Assembly: GCA_048498515.1 (NCBI GenBank)
Contig: JBEHXV010000003.1
Coordinates: 1 to 64,000, forward strand
Direction of reading: 5' to 3'
DNA from: UBA4416 sp048498515
GTDB lineage: Bacteria > Bacteroidota > Bacteroidia > B-17B0 > Aurantibacillaceae
DNA: 64,000 nucleotides
The position numbers were made by a program, and so were the translations under genes. The first letter of the stretch is position 1. Each line of letters begins with the position of its first letter. This document shows positions 23,768-32,669 of the stretch, one piece after another. Under the pieces are notes generated by a model. It did not search any database. It had not been told where the DNA came from and was given only the letters and a program-made list of their open reading frames with translations.

Positions 23768-24898
23768 ATCAAGCCTTTAGAAACATATTTAGCGGATTAC
23801 AAGTACCTGGCCTTATTCCATGGAAATAACCATGCAAATGGTTTTGAAACCAAATTACTGGCATCCAATTTATCTCCTCAGAGCCATGTTATTGAGGGCA
23901 AAGAACAGATCTGTTTTTTGAATTACGACCTGAAGAACATGATTGAATCTTTCCCTGAAAAAAACAATAACCCGTTACAGTTTCCAACTGAGCTATTTAT
24001 TGAAGCGGAAGAAACGGTTTATATGGATGCGCCGCTTTTGGGTACAGGGAAGTTAACACCAGCGCACCGTGTTGATTTGAAGCAAACAGTAAGCAGGGAA
24101 ACATACCTTAAAAACGTGAACACGCTAAAGCAACACATTAAGGCCGGCGATATTTACGAGATAAATTACTGTATGACCTTTGAAGCGATGGGTGCGGCAA
24201 TTGATCCTGTAAGTATTTACCAAAGATTAAACGCCATCAGCGAGGCCTCTTATTCGGCATTGGTAAAGTTTGGCGAGCGGTACATTATTTCTTCAAGTCC
24301 CGAGTTATTCCTTTCCAAAAAAGGGGATACACTCATTACCAAACCCATTAAGGGTACCGCCAGGAGGAGCGCCGATGCTTTAGAAGATGAAGCGATCAAA
24401 AAAACTCTTCAGCTGGATAAAAAAGAACGGAATGAAAATGTGATGATTGTTGATGTGGCCCGCAACGATTTGTCGCGCCTGGCACAAAAAGGCACTGTGA
24501 AAGTTGATGCCTTATTTGATATTGAGTCTTACAAACAGGTACACCAAATGGTGAGCACAGTTAGCTGCAAACTCAAAGAAAATACATCGTTTCACGAGGT
24601 AATAAAAGCTACCTTTCCCATGGCCAGCATGACCGGGGCGCCAAAGATCCGCGCCATGCAACTGATTGATGATTATGAACTGTACAATCGCAATGCGTAT
24701 TCAGGTGCTTTGGGATACCTTACACCAAATGGAGATTTTGACCTGAATGTATTGATCCGCAGCATTTTTTATGACTCACAGAAAAAGTATCTGAGTTTTA
24801 CAGTTGGAAGCGCTATTACAAGCCTTTGTGATGCTGAAACCGAATATGAGGAATGCCTGCTAAAAGCCCGCGCCATGATTGAAGTGCTTAGCACATAA
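23768..24898 (+). CDS. pabB: Aminodeoxychorismate synthase component I, PabB-like (no canonical start codon)
   Basis: Chorismate-binding enzyme that forms 4-amino-4-deoxychorismate for folate. Motifs: GDIYEINYC, KPIKGTARR, DVARNDLSRLA, ASMTGAPKIRAMQLIDDYE and GSAITSLCDAETEYEECLLKA. The frame is open from 23762, after a TAA, and the protein-like stretch KPLETYLADYKYLALFHGNN precedes the first usable codon, TTG at 23918, and the first ATG at 23939. A start at ATC 23768 would keep the N-terminal domain. Alternatives are a sequence error or frameshift near 23765, or a shortened protein from TTG. PabA is not in the window. Confidence 0.85.
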   Translation: MKPLETYLADYKYLALFHGNNHANGFETKLLASNLSPQSHVIEGKEQICFLNYDLKNMIESFPEKNNNPLQFPTELFIEAEETVYMDAPLLGTGKLTPAHRVDLKQTVSRETYLKNVNTLKQHIKAGDIYEINYCMTFEAMGAAIDPVSIYQRLNAISEASYSALVKFGERYIISSSPELFLSKKGDTLITKPIKGTARRSADALEDEAIKKTLQLDKKERNENVMIVDVARNDLSRLAQKGTVKVDALFDIESYKQVHQMVSTVSCKLKENTSFHEVIKATFPMASMTGAPKIRAMQLIDDYELYNRNAYSGALGYLTPNGDFDLNVLIRSIFYDSQKKYLSFTVGSAITSLCDAETEYEECLLKARAMIEVLST

Positions 24899-25024
24899 AT
24901 CAGGGAGTTGTAACGGCTTTAGATAAAGCTACATCCATTTAGTACAAAGTTGGTATTTCAAAATGTTAAAAGTTATAGACTAATCTGATTTTTATCTAAT
25001 TTTAATACTTAAAATAACTATTTA

Positions 25025-26665
25025 ATGATGAAAAATTTATTATTCCTCTCCTCCGCTCTGCTTTTTTCAACCATCTCATTAGCCCAAAATGTTGGAATCA
25101 ACGGTTCGGGTGCTGCACCTGCTAACTGCGCCATGCTAGATATAGCTGCAACCGATAAAGGTTTATTAATTCCAAGAGTTGCTCTCACAAACATTTCCAC
25201 TTATGCCCCGCTTACAGGTACTGCTGTTACCGGGCTTTTGGTTTTTAGCACCTCTGCACCAACAGGTGGCAATGGTACCGGTTATTATTACTGGACCGGT
25301 TCAATCTGGGCTAATCTTATTGATAATATTACACCGGGTGCACCATGGTATACTTCGGGTAATGCCGGAACAACAGCATCCAGCTCTGCTTACGGTACTG
25401 CCGCTAATAATAATTTTATTGGTACAACCGATAACGTTTCCATGGCAATAGTTACAAATAACCTGGAACGTGGCCGTTTCTTAGGCACAGGCGAGATTGT
25501 TTTTGGAGCTTTAACCACAACCATTGCCGATGATTTTTTCTCGGCGGTGTCAAATGCGACATTAGACTGGGCTGTAAACGGATACAGCGCTTTTGATGGA
25601 AGTGGTGTGTATGGCCAGGTAACAGGCGGAACTACCATTTTTGGAGGAGTTCAGGGCGAATACAATGGTACTGCTTCGGGCGGTACAGGTGTGAGAGGAA
25701 TTTATACTCCAGCCGGAAACGGGACTTCTTTTAATTTAGGTGCCGGTCGTAATGGGGTCGACGGTAGCTCTACAGCAACCGGTAATTATAAGTTTGGTGT
25801 TGCAGGAACCGGTGGAGTTTCAACCAGGAGCGGAGGCGTAATAGGGAATGATGGGAATTTCAGATGGGGAGCCTGTGGTTATTTTTCAAGTGGAAGCGTC
25901 GATTATTCATTATATGGTTTCGGAATGGCCGTAAACACCGGTGCTGCGGGTGGCCGTTTAGCAGCTGGAAACCATTTGCCTTCCAGCGTTGAACCAAATA
26001 ATCAGGTTGGTATTGGTATTTATGGTGGCGTTATGGGAGGCTGGATAAAAGGCCTTGTGTACGGTACAAACTTTTCGGGAGATAAATATGGTGTGTATGT
26101 TCATGGCAATACCGTTACAAACAGCAAATATGTGCAGCTAAACAGTTCCGAAAATTCAGATACACGAATTGCAAGCTACGCTACCACAGCCCTAACCAAC
26201 GAACTTACCTCCAAAGGTAAGATCCAATTGGTGAACGGCCGGGCAACTGTAAGCTTTGATTCTAAATTAACAGAATTATGCACACTTGAATCGTTGGTGA
26301 TAACTGCAACAGCTATGGGTAATTGCAATGGTGTGTATATTGATGAAATAACCAAAAGCGGTTTTACCATAAAGGAAATGAATAATGGCGCGCACAGTGT
26401 TGCTGTAAGCTTTATTATTTCAGGAACCTTGAAACAAGCTTCTGAATTTACAGAAACTGAAATTTTGAGCAAACAATATGAAACCAATATGGACGGTGTG
26501 ATGCATAACGACTATGACACTGCTACTGATGGTACGCCAATATGGTATGATGGGCAGACTGTAAGACATGACAATGTGGATCCGTCTCTTACAAAAAGTA
26601 AAGAAGCAATGGCTAAAGATGCAGAAAAGCTACTGAGACAGATTCCAACTGAACAGAAAAAATAA
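25025..26665 (+). CDS. Secreted surface protein with head-fibre-like N-terminus
   Basis: 546 residues. Signal peptide to about residue 22 (TISLAQ), then the widespread Bacteroidota motif NVGINGSG ... LDIAATDKGLLIPRV ... TGLLVFSTSAPTGG ... YYYWTGSIWANL. A glycine/threonine-rich beta-helical middle follows. The region at about 390-490 (GKIQLVNGRATVSFDSK to VSFIISGTLKQ) resembles a beta-sandwich domain recurrent in such proteins. The end, AEKLLRQIPTEQKK, is charged and not a T9SS domain. It lies 5 bases before a T9SS-like cargo gene, so the two may function together on the surface. Confidence 0.8.
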   Translation: MMKNLLFLSSALLFSTISLAQNVGINGSGAAPANCAMLDIAATDKGLLIPRVALTNISTYAPLTGTAVTGLLVFSTSAPTGGNGTGYYYWTGSIWANLIDNITPGAPWYTSGNAGTTASSSAYGTAANNNFIGTTDNVSMAIVTNNLERGRFLGTGEIVFGALTTTIADDFFSAVSNATLDWAVNGYSAFDGSGVYGQVTGGTTIFGGVQGEYNGTASGGTGVRGIYTPAGNGTSFNLGAGRNGVDGSSTATGNYKFGVAGTGGVSTRSGGVIGNDGNFRWGACGYFSSGSVDYSLYGFGMAVNTGAAGGRLAAGNHLPSSVEPNNQVGIGIYGGVMGGWIKGLVYGTNFSGDKYGVYVHGNTVTNSKYVQLNSSENSDTRIASYATTALTNELTSKGKIQLVNGRATVSFDSKLTELCTLESLVITATAMGNCNGVYIDEITKSGFTIKEMNNGAHSVAVSFIISGTLKQASEFTETEILSKQYETNMDGVMHNDYDTATDGTPIWYDGQTVRHDNVDPSLTKSKEAMAKDAEKLLRQIPTEQKK

Positions 26666-26669
26666 TTCA

Positions 26670-27965
26670 ATGAAAATATTAATTCAACTACTCATTTTTA
26701 CCTTTCTTTCATTTACCTCTGCAGCACAGATCGTGCTGAGTGGTGGTGCCAAGATCAATATAAATGGAGGTACTTTAGCCAATAACATCTTTGTAGTGTT
26801 AAATACTCCTCCGGCTACACCTATTGTGACAAGTGGCACAACCGACGGCATTATTATGGAAGCGGAGTATAACCGTTTACAGTATAACTTAGGAACCGGT
26901 AGCACAGCTATTACAGTTCCTTACATGTCGGGCTTGTTAGAACAAATTCCATTAGCTTTAACACCATCGGCAGCTGGCACCGGCGCAGGGAACATCAGGT
27001 TCTCTGGTTATCCTGCTGCTACAAGAGCAACCGGTTTTGATAATAACAACTATCGGCCATCTGATGTGACCAATATGGGAGCTTTGCCTGGTATTGCAAA
27101 TAACTCAGCCAAAACCATCGACCGTTTCTGGATCATTGATGCCAATGGCTACACTACAAAACCTGCTGTAACCCTCAGCTTTACTTATATTGATGCCGAA
27201 TGGGCTGCCAATGGCGGTAATACCATTACCGAAGCTAACTTAAGAGCTCAGCGTTTTACCACTGTCCTGAATGAGTGGGGTGGTTATGTTGAGTACCTTC
27301 CAGCAGGATCCATTAATACAACAGCAAATACGGTATCGGGTGTTTCTGTTTCGGCAGCCGATTTTTTCAGATCATGGACATTGAACGATAACAGCGTACC
27401 TTTGCCAATTGAACTCATTAATTTTGAAGCCAACTGTTTGAACAAAGAAACAGTTTTGGAATGGTGCACTGCCTCAGAAACCGATAACGATTTCTTTACA
27501 GTTGAACAATCCATTGACGGGGTTAATTTCCAGGCCATAGGCACCGTAAAAGGTAATGGAACTACTACCAACAAACATTGCTACAAATTTAATGCAGGCG
27601 CCGGTATGGCCAACGTTAATTACTACAGGCTTACCCAAACCGATTATTCTAAAAAAACAACGGTTCATAAGATCGTATCGCTGGATGCCTGCGACCAGGT
27701 ATTAGATAACACCCTAATTACCAGCAACGGCACTAAAACAGTTGGTATTTTGGTAAACTCGTCGGTTGATGCAAATTATGAGCTTAATGTACATAACTCT
27801 TTAGGCCAAATCATTGATGTAAAACAAATAGCCGTAAAAAAAGGATATAATACTATTCAGGTTGACCTTGACAACGTGTCAAATGCAATCTATTACTTAT
27901 CATTACTTAACGGTTCTGAAAAACCAATCACTAAAAAAATAGTGGTATCTGATCTCGGATATTAA
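26670..27965 (+). CDS. Secreted protein with T9SS-like C-terminal domain
   Basis: 431 residues with signal peptide LLIFTFLSFTSAAQ. The N-terminal half is a beta-rich domain (VLSGGAKININGGTLANN). The middle has LPIELINFEANCLNKETVLEW and FFTVEQSIDGVNFQAIGTVKG, a fibronectin-like module commonly found just before T9SS sorting domains. The last 80 residues (LNVHNSLGQIIDVKQIAVKKG to IYYLSLLNG) resemble a sorting domain, but the usual YPNP start is missing. It shares an operon with the preceding surface protein and ends at a strong terminator. Confidence 0.82.
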   Translation: MKILIQLLIFTFLSFTSAAQIVLSGGAKININGGTLANNIFVVLNTPPATPIVTSGTTDGIIMEAEYNRLQYNLGTGSTAITVPYMSGLLEQIPLALTPSAAGTGAGNIRFSGYPAATRATGFDNNNYRPSDVTNMGALPGIANNSAKTIDRFWIIDANGYTTKPAVTLSFTYIDAEWAANGGNTITEANLRAQRFTTVLNEWGGYVEYLPAGSINTTANTVSGVSVSAADFFRSWTLNDNSVPLPIELINFEANCLNKETVLEWCTASETDNDFFTVEQSIDGVNFQAIGTVKGNGTTTNKHCYKFNAGAGMANVNYYRLTQTDYSKKTTVHKIVSLDACDQVLDNTLITSNGTKTVGILVNSSVDANYELNVHNSLGQIIDVKQIAVKKGYNTIQVDLDNVSNAIYYLSLLNGSEKPITKKIVVSDLGY

Positions 27966-27985
27966 TAAGACATACATTTAAATAC

Positions 27986-28020
27986 AAACCCTGAAGACTA
28001 TCCTTCAGGGTTTTGTTTTT
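27986..28020 (+). terminator. Rho-independent terminator of the surface-protein operon
   Basis: aaaccctgaag (27986-27996) pairs with cttcagggttt (28003-28013), followed by a T-rich tract to 28020. It sits 21 bases after the upstream stop. Confidence 0.93.
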
Positions 28021-28086
28021 TAGGCAAATAATCGAAGAATAAATTAACTATTAAATATACCTTTATACAACTTTAAATAAAAACAT

Positions 28087-28578
28087 ATGAGTTCAACAGT
28101 TCCAACAGTAAGGCAAGTAGCCTGGATATCAATGATCCCGCAACTTACCTTTATGGCTCTCTTAATGTTGTTTTGGCATGTGTTAAATGCTAGCAATCCT
28201 GTTTTTAATGGTGCATTAACATATTTAGTGATTTCTTTTTGTTTGCGCATGTTCATTGCAAAAGAACATAGAAAGGGAATAACAATCGTGAGGCTGGAAA
28301 AATTCGGGGACGCGATACCTCATTTTGAAAAGAGTTATGAATTTTTCAGGAAGTTTGCCTGGCTTGATAAGTACCGCTACTTTACACTTCTGAGTTCTTC
28401 GAAAATGAGCTATAAAGAAATGGCTTTGAATAATATTGCCTTTTGTTACGGACAGATTGGCGATGGCATTAAATCAAAAGAATATTATGAAAGAGCGCTC
28501 AAGGAATTTCCTGACAGTGGAATAGCAAAGGTTGGCCTACGACTTTTAAATTCAATGAAAGGAAAGGCAGATATATAG
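28087..28578 (+). CDS. Membrane protein with TPR-like C-terminus
   Basis: 163 residues. An N-terminal hydrophobic region (ISMIPQLTFMALLMLFW and LTYLVISFCLRMF) gives two membrane helices. The cytosolic part has TPR-like helices: KFGDAIPHFEKSYEFFRKF and LNNIAFCYGQIGDGIKSKEYYERAL. Such proteins often scaffold others. The gene is convergent with the M1 aminopeptidase gene, 7 bases between stops, without a visible terminator between them. Function is unknown. Confidence 0.8.
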   Translation: MSSTVPTVRQVAWISMIPQLTFMALLMLFWHVLNASNPVFNGALTYLVISFCLRMFIAKEHRKGITIVRLEKFGDAIPHFEKSYEFFRKFAWLDKYRYFTLLSSSKMSYKEMALNNIAFCYGQIGDGIKSKEYYERALKEFPDSGIAKVGLRLLNSMKGKADI

Positions 28579-28585
28579 TAATACT

Positions 28586-30994
28586 TTACTCCACCACAAA
28601 CTTCTTAGTCACTACTACCTTATTCTTATCCTTTAAACTTGCCAGGTAAGTACCACTGGCCAGATCGGTGACTGAAATTTTTGTCGTGTCGGCTATCTTA
28701 TCAATGTGCTTTACCAATTTCCCCTGCATATCAGTAATATCAACTATACAGGAGGCATTGATTTTGTAATTGCTCACGCTAATACTTAACTCATCGGAAG
28801 CCGGATTAGGGAATAAGTCAAGGCTCACGTTTTCCAACGCTCTTTCTTTTATACCGGTTATATTCACACCATTTGCAAACACATATTCGCCCAGCCTGAA
28901 ACTATCGGTAGTAATAAACCCTGCTTTGGCACCAAGTATCTGCTTCGTGCAGTTAGGAACCTGGCGCCAGTCGTCGGCCGTGTTTTTACGGTACAGTAAA
29001 ATAATGCTGTCGCCATTAACCACCGTTAAGCAGGTATCCAGGTAGCTATTGCCACTTGTAACTTTATTTCCGTCGTAAAACAACCTCAACTTAGCCACAA
29101 AACCACTGGTCATAATACCATCAATTTTCCAGTAATGTTGTGAGTTAAGGCGGTAATTATGAATGTTGTTCTTAACAGGGTCGGGCGCGGCAAAATTGTG
29201 TTCTATTCTTACATAGGACGAATCGGTTCCCTTATTGGTTACTATAACATTAGCGCGACCTAAAGTGTAGGTAATGGTTGCATTGGTTTTAATGGTTTTA
29301 TATTCTGAAGAAATGGCGTCGCTTATTTTCGAATCCACGTTCATACCGGCAAACACCGGCAATACATTGGTTTGAACAGTGAATACCTGTGTGGCGCCAC
29401 TCATGGTCACGGTTTTAATTTCCTTATTCCAGGCGTTGTTCATAAAGCTAACTTCCAAAGGCACATTGGAATATAGTGCGGGTGCACCAAATAATTTTTG
29501 CTTCACATGCACCACCGATGTATAAGGTGGCGAGGTGCCGGTAGTCACCACCGAATCGATAGAGAAATGCGGCCATCCACCGTTCATCACCCAGTTGTCA
29601 AAAAAGTCGGTCAAATTCTGGCCCGAAGAAGTTTGCAACAAATCCCGGAACTCAAGACTATTCATGTTCTTATACGCTTTTTGTTGCAGTACATATTTTA
29701 ACCCGTTAAAAAAAGCCGCGTCGCCCATATAGCTCCTCAGTGTATGCGCCACATCAGCGCCTTTTTTATACACGTGGTCGCCATAAGTATATTCATGCGG
29801 CACGCCCGAAATAGCCCGGAAACCTTTTTCGCGCAGGTGAATGTATTTCACAATATCGTTATGAATGGTTTTTACTTCGGCCAGGTATCTTCCATAATTA
29901 TAAGTCCATTCCAAAAACAAACGCTCGCTGTAACTAGCCATACCTTCGTTCAGCCACATATCTTCCTGGGTTTCGCAAGTCATTAAATCGCCCCACCAGT
30001 GGTGCGACAATTCATGCGCCATAAGCTCCGATTCGTATGCAATAGCCGTTGCTGCCTGCGGGTACGAAATGTTGGTGGCATGTTCCATAGCACCGCTGTT
30101 AAAAGGCACCAGGCAATAGCCTACCCTGTTCCACACATAAGGCCCGTAATAATTTTCGAAACCTAAAATGGCATTGGGTAAATGAACAAAGCCGTTTTTT
30201 AACCCCACCGTATCGCTTGGCCTGGCAGCCAGTACAATGGGCAGGTTGCCATTAGCCGCATTCACATTCCAGTTCACTTGTGTGTAATCGGCTACCGCTA
30301 CCGAAGCCAGGTAGGATGGAATTTCCTTGGTCATGAGCCATTTGCGGGTATGTGTCCCTCCGTTTGCAATATCCGAAATCAGGGCGCCATTGCAAAAAGA
30401 AGTTTTAGCAGTGCTGGTAATGATATTAAATTCGTATTGCGACTTCTCCACAAAATTATCGAAACAAGGGAACCAAACCCTGCCGTAATTATGTGGCTTT
30501 GCGCCAAAACCAACACCCAGGTTGTACGCATAATTACCACTGAATGAAAAGCCTCCCCAGCCTGCCGGGTCGCCCTGCGGTACACCATGGTAATACACTG
30601 TAACCTCGGTAGTATCAGTCGTGTTCAAAGAACCTGCGAGGTTAACGTGCAACAGGGTGTCGTTGTAATTATAGGTTAAAGTGCCTGCACCTTGCTTTAT
30701 GCTGTCAATAGTCATTTTTAACAGGTCTAGTTTTATAGACGATTGACCATTGAGTTTTGGAGCAAAACGTACAACGGTATTTCCTTTTATTTTTTGGTTG
30801 GCAAAATCCGTAATATCCAGGTTGATCGTATATTTCAACACATCCATGGTATCACTTCTCAGGTTTTCGGGAGAATAATAAATGGAAGTAGCTACCGCCG
30901 AGACTTTATGCGACTGGCAATTGATGGTTTGAGCATTGGAAACATTGCAAAGCAATAGGAATACAATAAGGAAGCAAGTATTGATCAGTTTCAT
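28586..30994 (-). CDS. Secreted M1-family aminopeptidase with T9SS sorting domain
   Basis: 802 residues. Zinc aminopeptidase removing N-terminal residues from peptides outside the cell. Signal peptide ends at about residue 21 (NVSNAQ). The exopeptidase motif is GAMEHATNISYP, a GAMEH variant of GAMEN. The zinc site is HELSH (327-331) followed 18 residues later by E350 in LNEGMASY. The C-terminal 80 residues, from LDLFPNPASDELSISVS to TYLASLKDKN, form a type A T9SS sorting domain. It is monocistronic and divergent from the tandem helical-protein genes. Confidence 0.95.
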   Translation of the reverse strand: MKLINTCFLIVFLLLCNVSNAQTINCQSHKVSAVATSIYYSPENLRSDTMDVLKYTINLDITDFANQKIKGNTVVRFAPKLNGQSSIKLDLLKMTIDSIKQGAGTLTYNYNDTLLHVNLAGSLNTTDTTEVTVYYHGVPQGDPAGWGGFSFSGNYAYNLGVGFGAKPHNYGRVWFPCFDNFVEKSQYEFNIITSTAKTSFCNGALISDIANGGTHTRKWLMTKEIPSYLASVAVADYTQVNWNVNAANGNLPIVLAARPSDTVGLKNGFVHLPNAILGFENYYGPYVWNRVGYCLVPFNSGAMEHATNISYPQAATAIAYESELMAHELSHHWWGDLMTCETQEDMWLNEGMASYSERLFLEWTYNYGRYLAEVKTIHNDIVKYIHLREKGFRAISGVPHEYTYGDHVYKKGADVAHTLRSYMGDAAFFNGLKYVLQQKAYKNMNSLEFRDLLQTSSGQNLTDFFDNWVMNGGWPHFSIDSVVTTGTSPPYTSVVHVKQKLFGAPALYSNVPLEVSFMNNAWNKEIKTVTMSGATQVFTVQTNVLPVFAGMNVDSKISDAISSEYKTIKTNATITYTLGRANVIVTNKGTDSSYVRIEHNFAAPDPVKNNIHNYRLNSQHYWKIDGIMTSGFVAKLRLFYDGNKVTSGNSYLDTCLTVVNGDSIILLYRKNTADDWRQVPNCTKQILGAKAGFITTDSFRLGEYVFANGVNITGIKERALENVSLDLFPNPASDELSISVSNYKINASCIVDITDMQGKLVKHIDKIADTTKISVTDLASGTYLASLKDKNKVVVTKKFVVE

Positions 30995-31090
30995 TCCGGT
31001 AATTTTTATCTAATTTAATAAAAAATCAGTTATTTAGTATCTGCAAATAGGAGTACCATAATTAAATTAATAAAATTGCACTTCTAAAAA

Positions 31091-32650
31091 ATGAACTTAA
31101 TTTCCAATAGGGACCTTTTTGACCTGGTAAAATCCTTATCCAAATCCGAAAAGCGGTTTTTAAAACTCAACGCCTCGGCTATGGATTTAGATTCCAACAT
31201 CATTAGCCTGTTTAATGCCATCGAACTATCTTCCGATTACAAAGAAGAGCTTTTTTCAAAAACCAGCAAGTCAAAAACCGATATACTTCGCATTCAAAGT
31301 CAGCTCTCCGAAAACCTGTATAATTTCATTTTACGCTGCCTTCGTTCTTTCCATGCCGAAAGCAGCGCCTCTTTTATCATTAAGGATGAGATCACCAACA
31401 TCCTGAACCTGTTTGATAAAGCGCAATACAAGCAGTGCCGGAAGATCCTGAACAAACAAAAGCAGGAAGCCTATCGTTTTGAGCGATTTCATTTCATCCT
31501 TGAACTCATTGGCCTCGAAAAATTATTGATTACCATTGAAACTCAATTCAATGTTAAAAACAACACCATCGAAAACCTGGTGAAGGAAGAACAGGATATT
31601 ATTGAAAAGGCCAAAAACCTTGGTACCTATACCCTGCTCTATTCCAAAATAAACCTCAATACGCGGCAAAAGAATAAAGCCAAGACCGAAAAGGACATGG
31701 AGATCATCGATTCCTTTTTGAACTCACCATTGTTAAAGAACAAAAACCTCATCCGCTCTTCCAAGGCGCTCATTATTTATCACCATTGCCGCTCCATTTT
31801 ATTTTGCCGCTGCCAGGATAACCAGAGCCGCGAAGCGGAATGCCAGTTGCTGCTCGACCTCATGGACAACCACCGCGAATTGATTGAGGAAATGCCTAAC
31901 CGCTACCTCACTACGTTAAATAACCTCATAAATATTGCCTACGAGGAAAATAAGTACAAAAGCTGCAGCTTACATATTAGCCAATTGGAGGCCAAAACGC
32001 CGGTTAAAGCCTTTAATACCACCGACCTGCAACTAAAAATATTCACGTCGGTACTCAACGGTAAACTTACCATTAACATGAACAGCGGGCGTGAGAAAGA
32101 AGCGGAGGAAAATGTAGCGGAAATTGAAAAAGGGTTGAAAGAGTATAAAGGAAAAATTAATAAAGAAGAGGAGTTGGTGTTTTACTATAACATTGCCATT
32201 ATGAATACCTATTTTGGCAATTATAAAAAAGCGCAACAATACATTTCACTGATATTGAACGAGGGCAATAATTTATTGCGCGAAGACCTTCAATCCTTTG
32301 CCCGGATCATTAATATTGGCCTGCATTATGAATTGAATAATTTTAAACAGCTGGAATACATTATTACAACCATTAAAAATTATTACAAAACGCAGGTCTC
32401 CTATTTTAAAACCGAAAAGCTTATTGTAAGCTATTTTGAAGAACTCTCGGCGCAAAAAGTATCGGGCAAGGAAAATGAAAAGGAAATTTTCCAGAGTTTT
32501 AAAAAAGACCTTGAAGAGATCATGAAAGACCCACATGAAAAGAATGTGAATTTTTATTTTGACATTGAAACCTATGTTGAATCCAAGCTAAAAAGGACTC
32601 CAATGGCCGTTTTACTGCAGAAAAAACACGCGAAAGCCTGGTTAAATTAA
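31091..32650 (+). CDS. Helical protein of unknown family, first of a tandem pair
   Basis: 519 residues, no signal peptide or membrane segment. Almost wholly helical and charged. It starts NLISNRDLFDLVKSLSKSEKRFLKL and repeats helix-turn-helix units such as YYNIAIMNTYFGNYKKAQQYI, which is TPR-like. Its partner starts with the equivalent LFDLIKSLTPEEEKQFTLL, and the two align throughout, for example KAQYKQCRKILNKQKQEAY with KSLYKQSRKQLSLIKKMAN. I do not recognise a named family. TPR-like soluble proteins often sense ligands or hold partners. Confidence 0.8.
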   Translation: MNLISNRDLFDLVKSLSKSEKRFLKLNASAMDLDSNIISLFNAIELSSDYKEELFSKTSKSKTDILRIQSQLSENLYNFILRCLRSFHAESSASFIIKDEITNILNLFDKAQYKQCRKILNKQKQEAYRFERFHFILELIGLEKLLITIETQFNVKNNTIENLVKEEQDIIEKAKNLGTYTLLYSKINLNTRQKNKAKTEKDMEIIDSFLNSPLLKNKNLIRSSKALIIYHHCRSILFCRCQDNQSREAECQLLLDLMDNHRELIEEMPNRYLTTLNNLINIAYEENKYKSCSLHISQLEAKTPVKAFNTTDLQLKIFTSVLNGKLTINMNSGREKEAEENVAEIEKGLKEYKGKINKEEELVFYYNIAIMNTYFGNYKKAQQYISLILNEGNNLLREDLQSFARIINIGLHYELNNFKQLEYIITTIKNYYKTQVSYFKTEKLIVSYFEELSAQKVSGKENEKEIFQSFKKDLEEIMKDPHEKNVNFYFDIETYVESKLKRTPMAVLLQKKHAKAWLN

Positions 32651-32669
32651 TTTATTTTTTGACTGTTAC

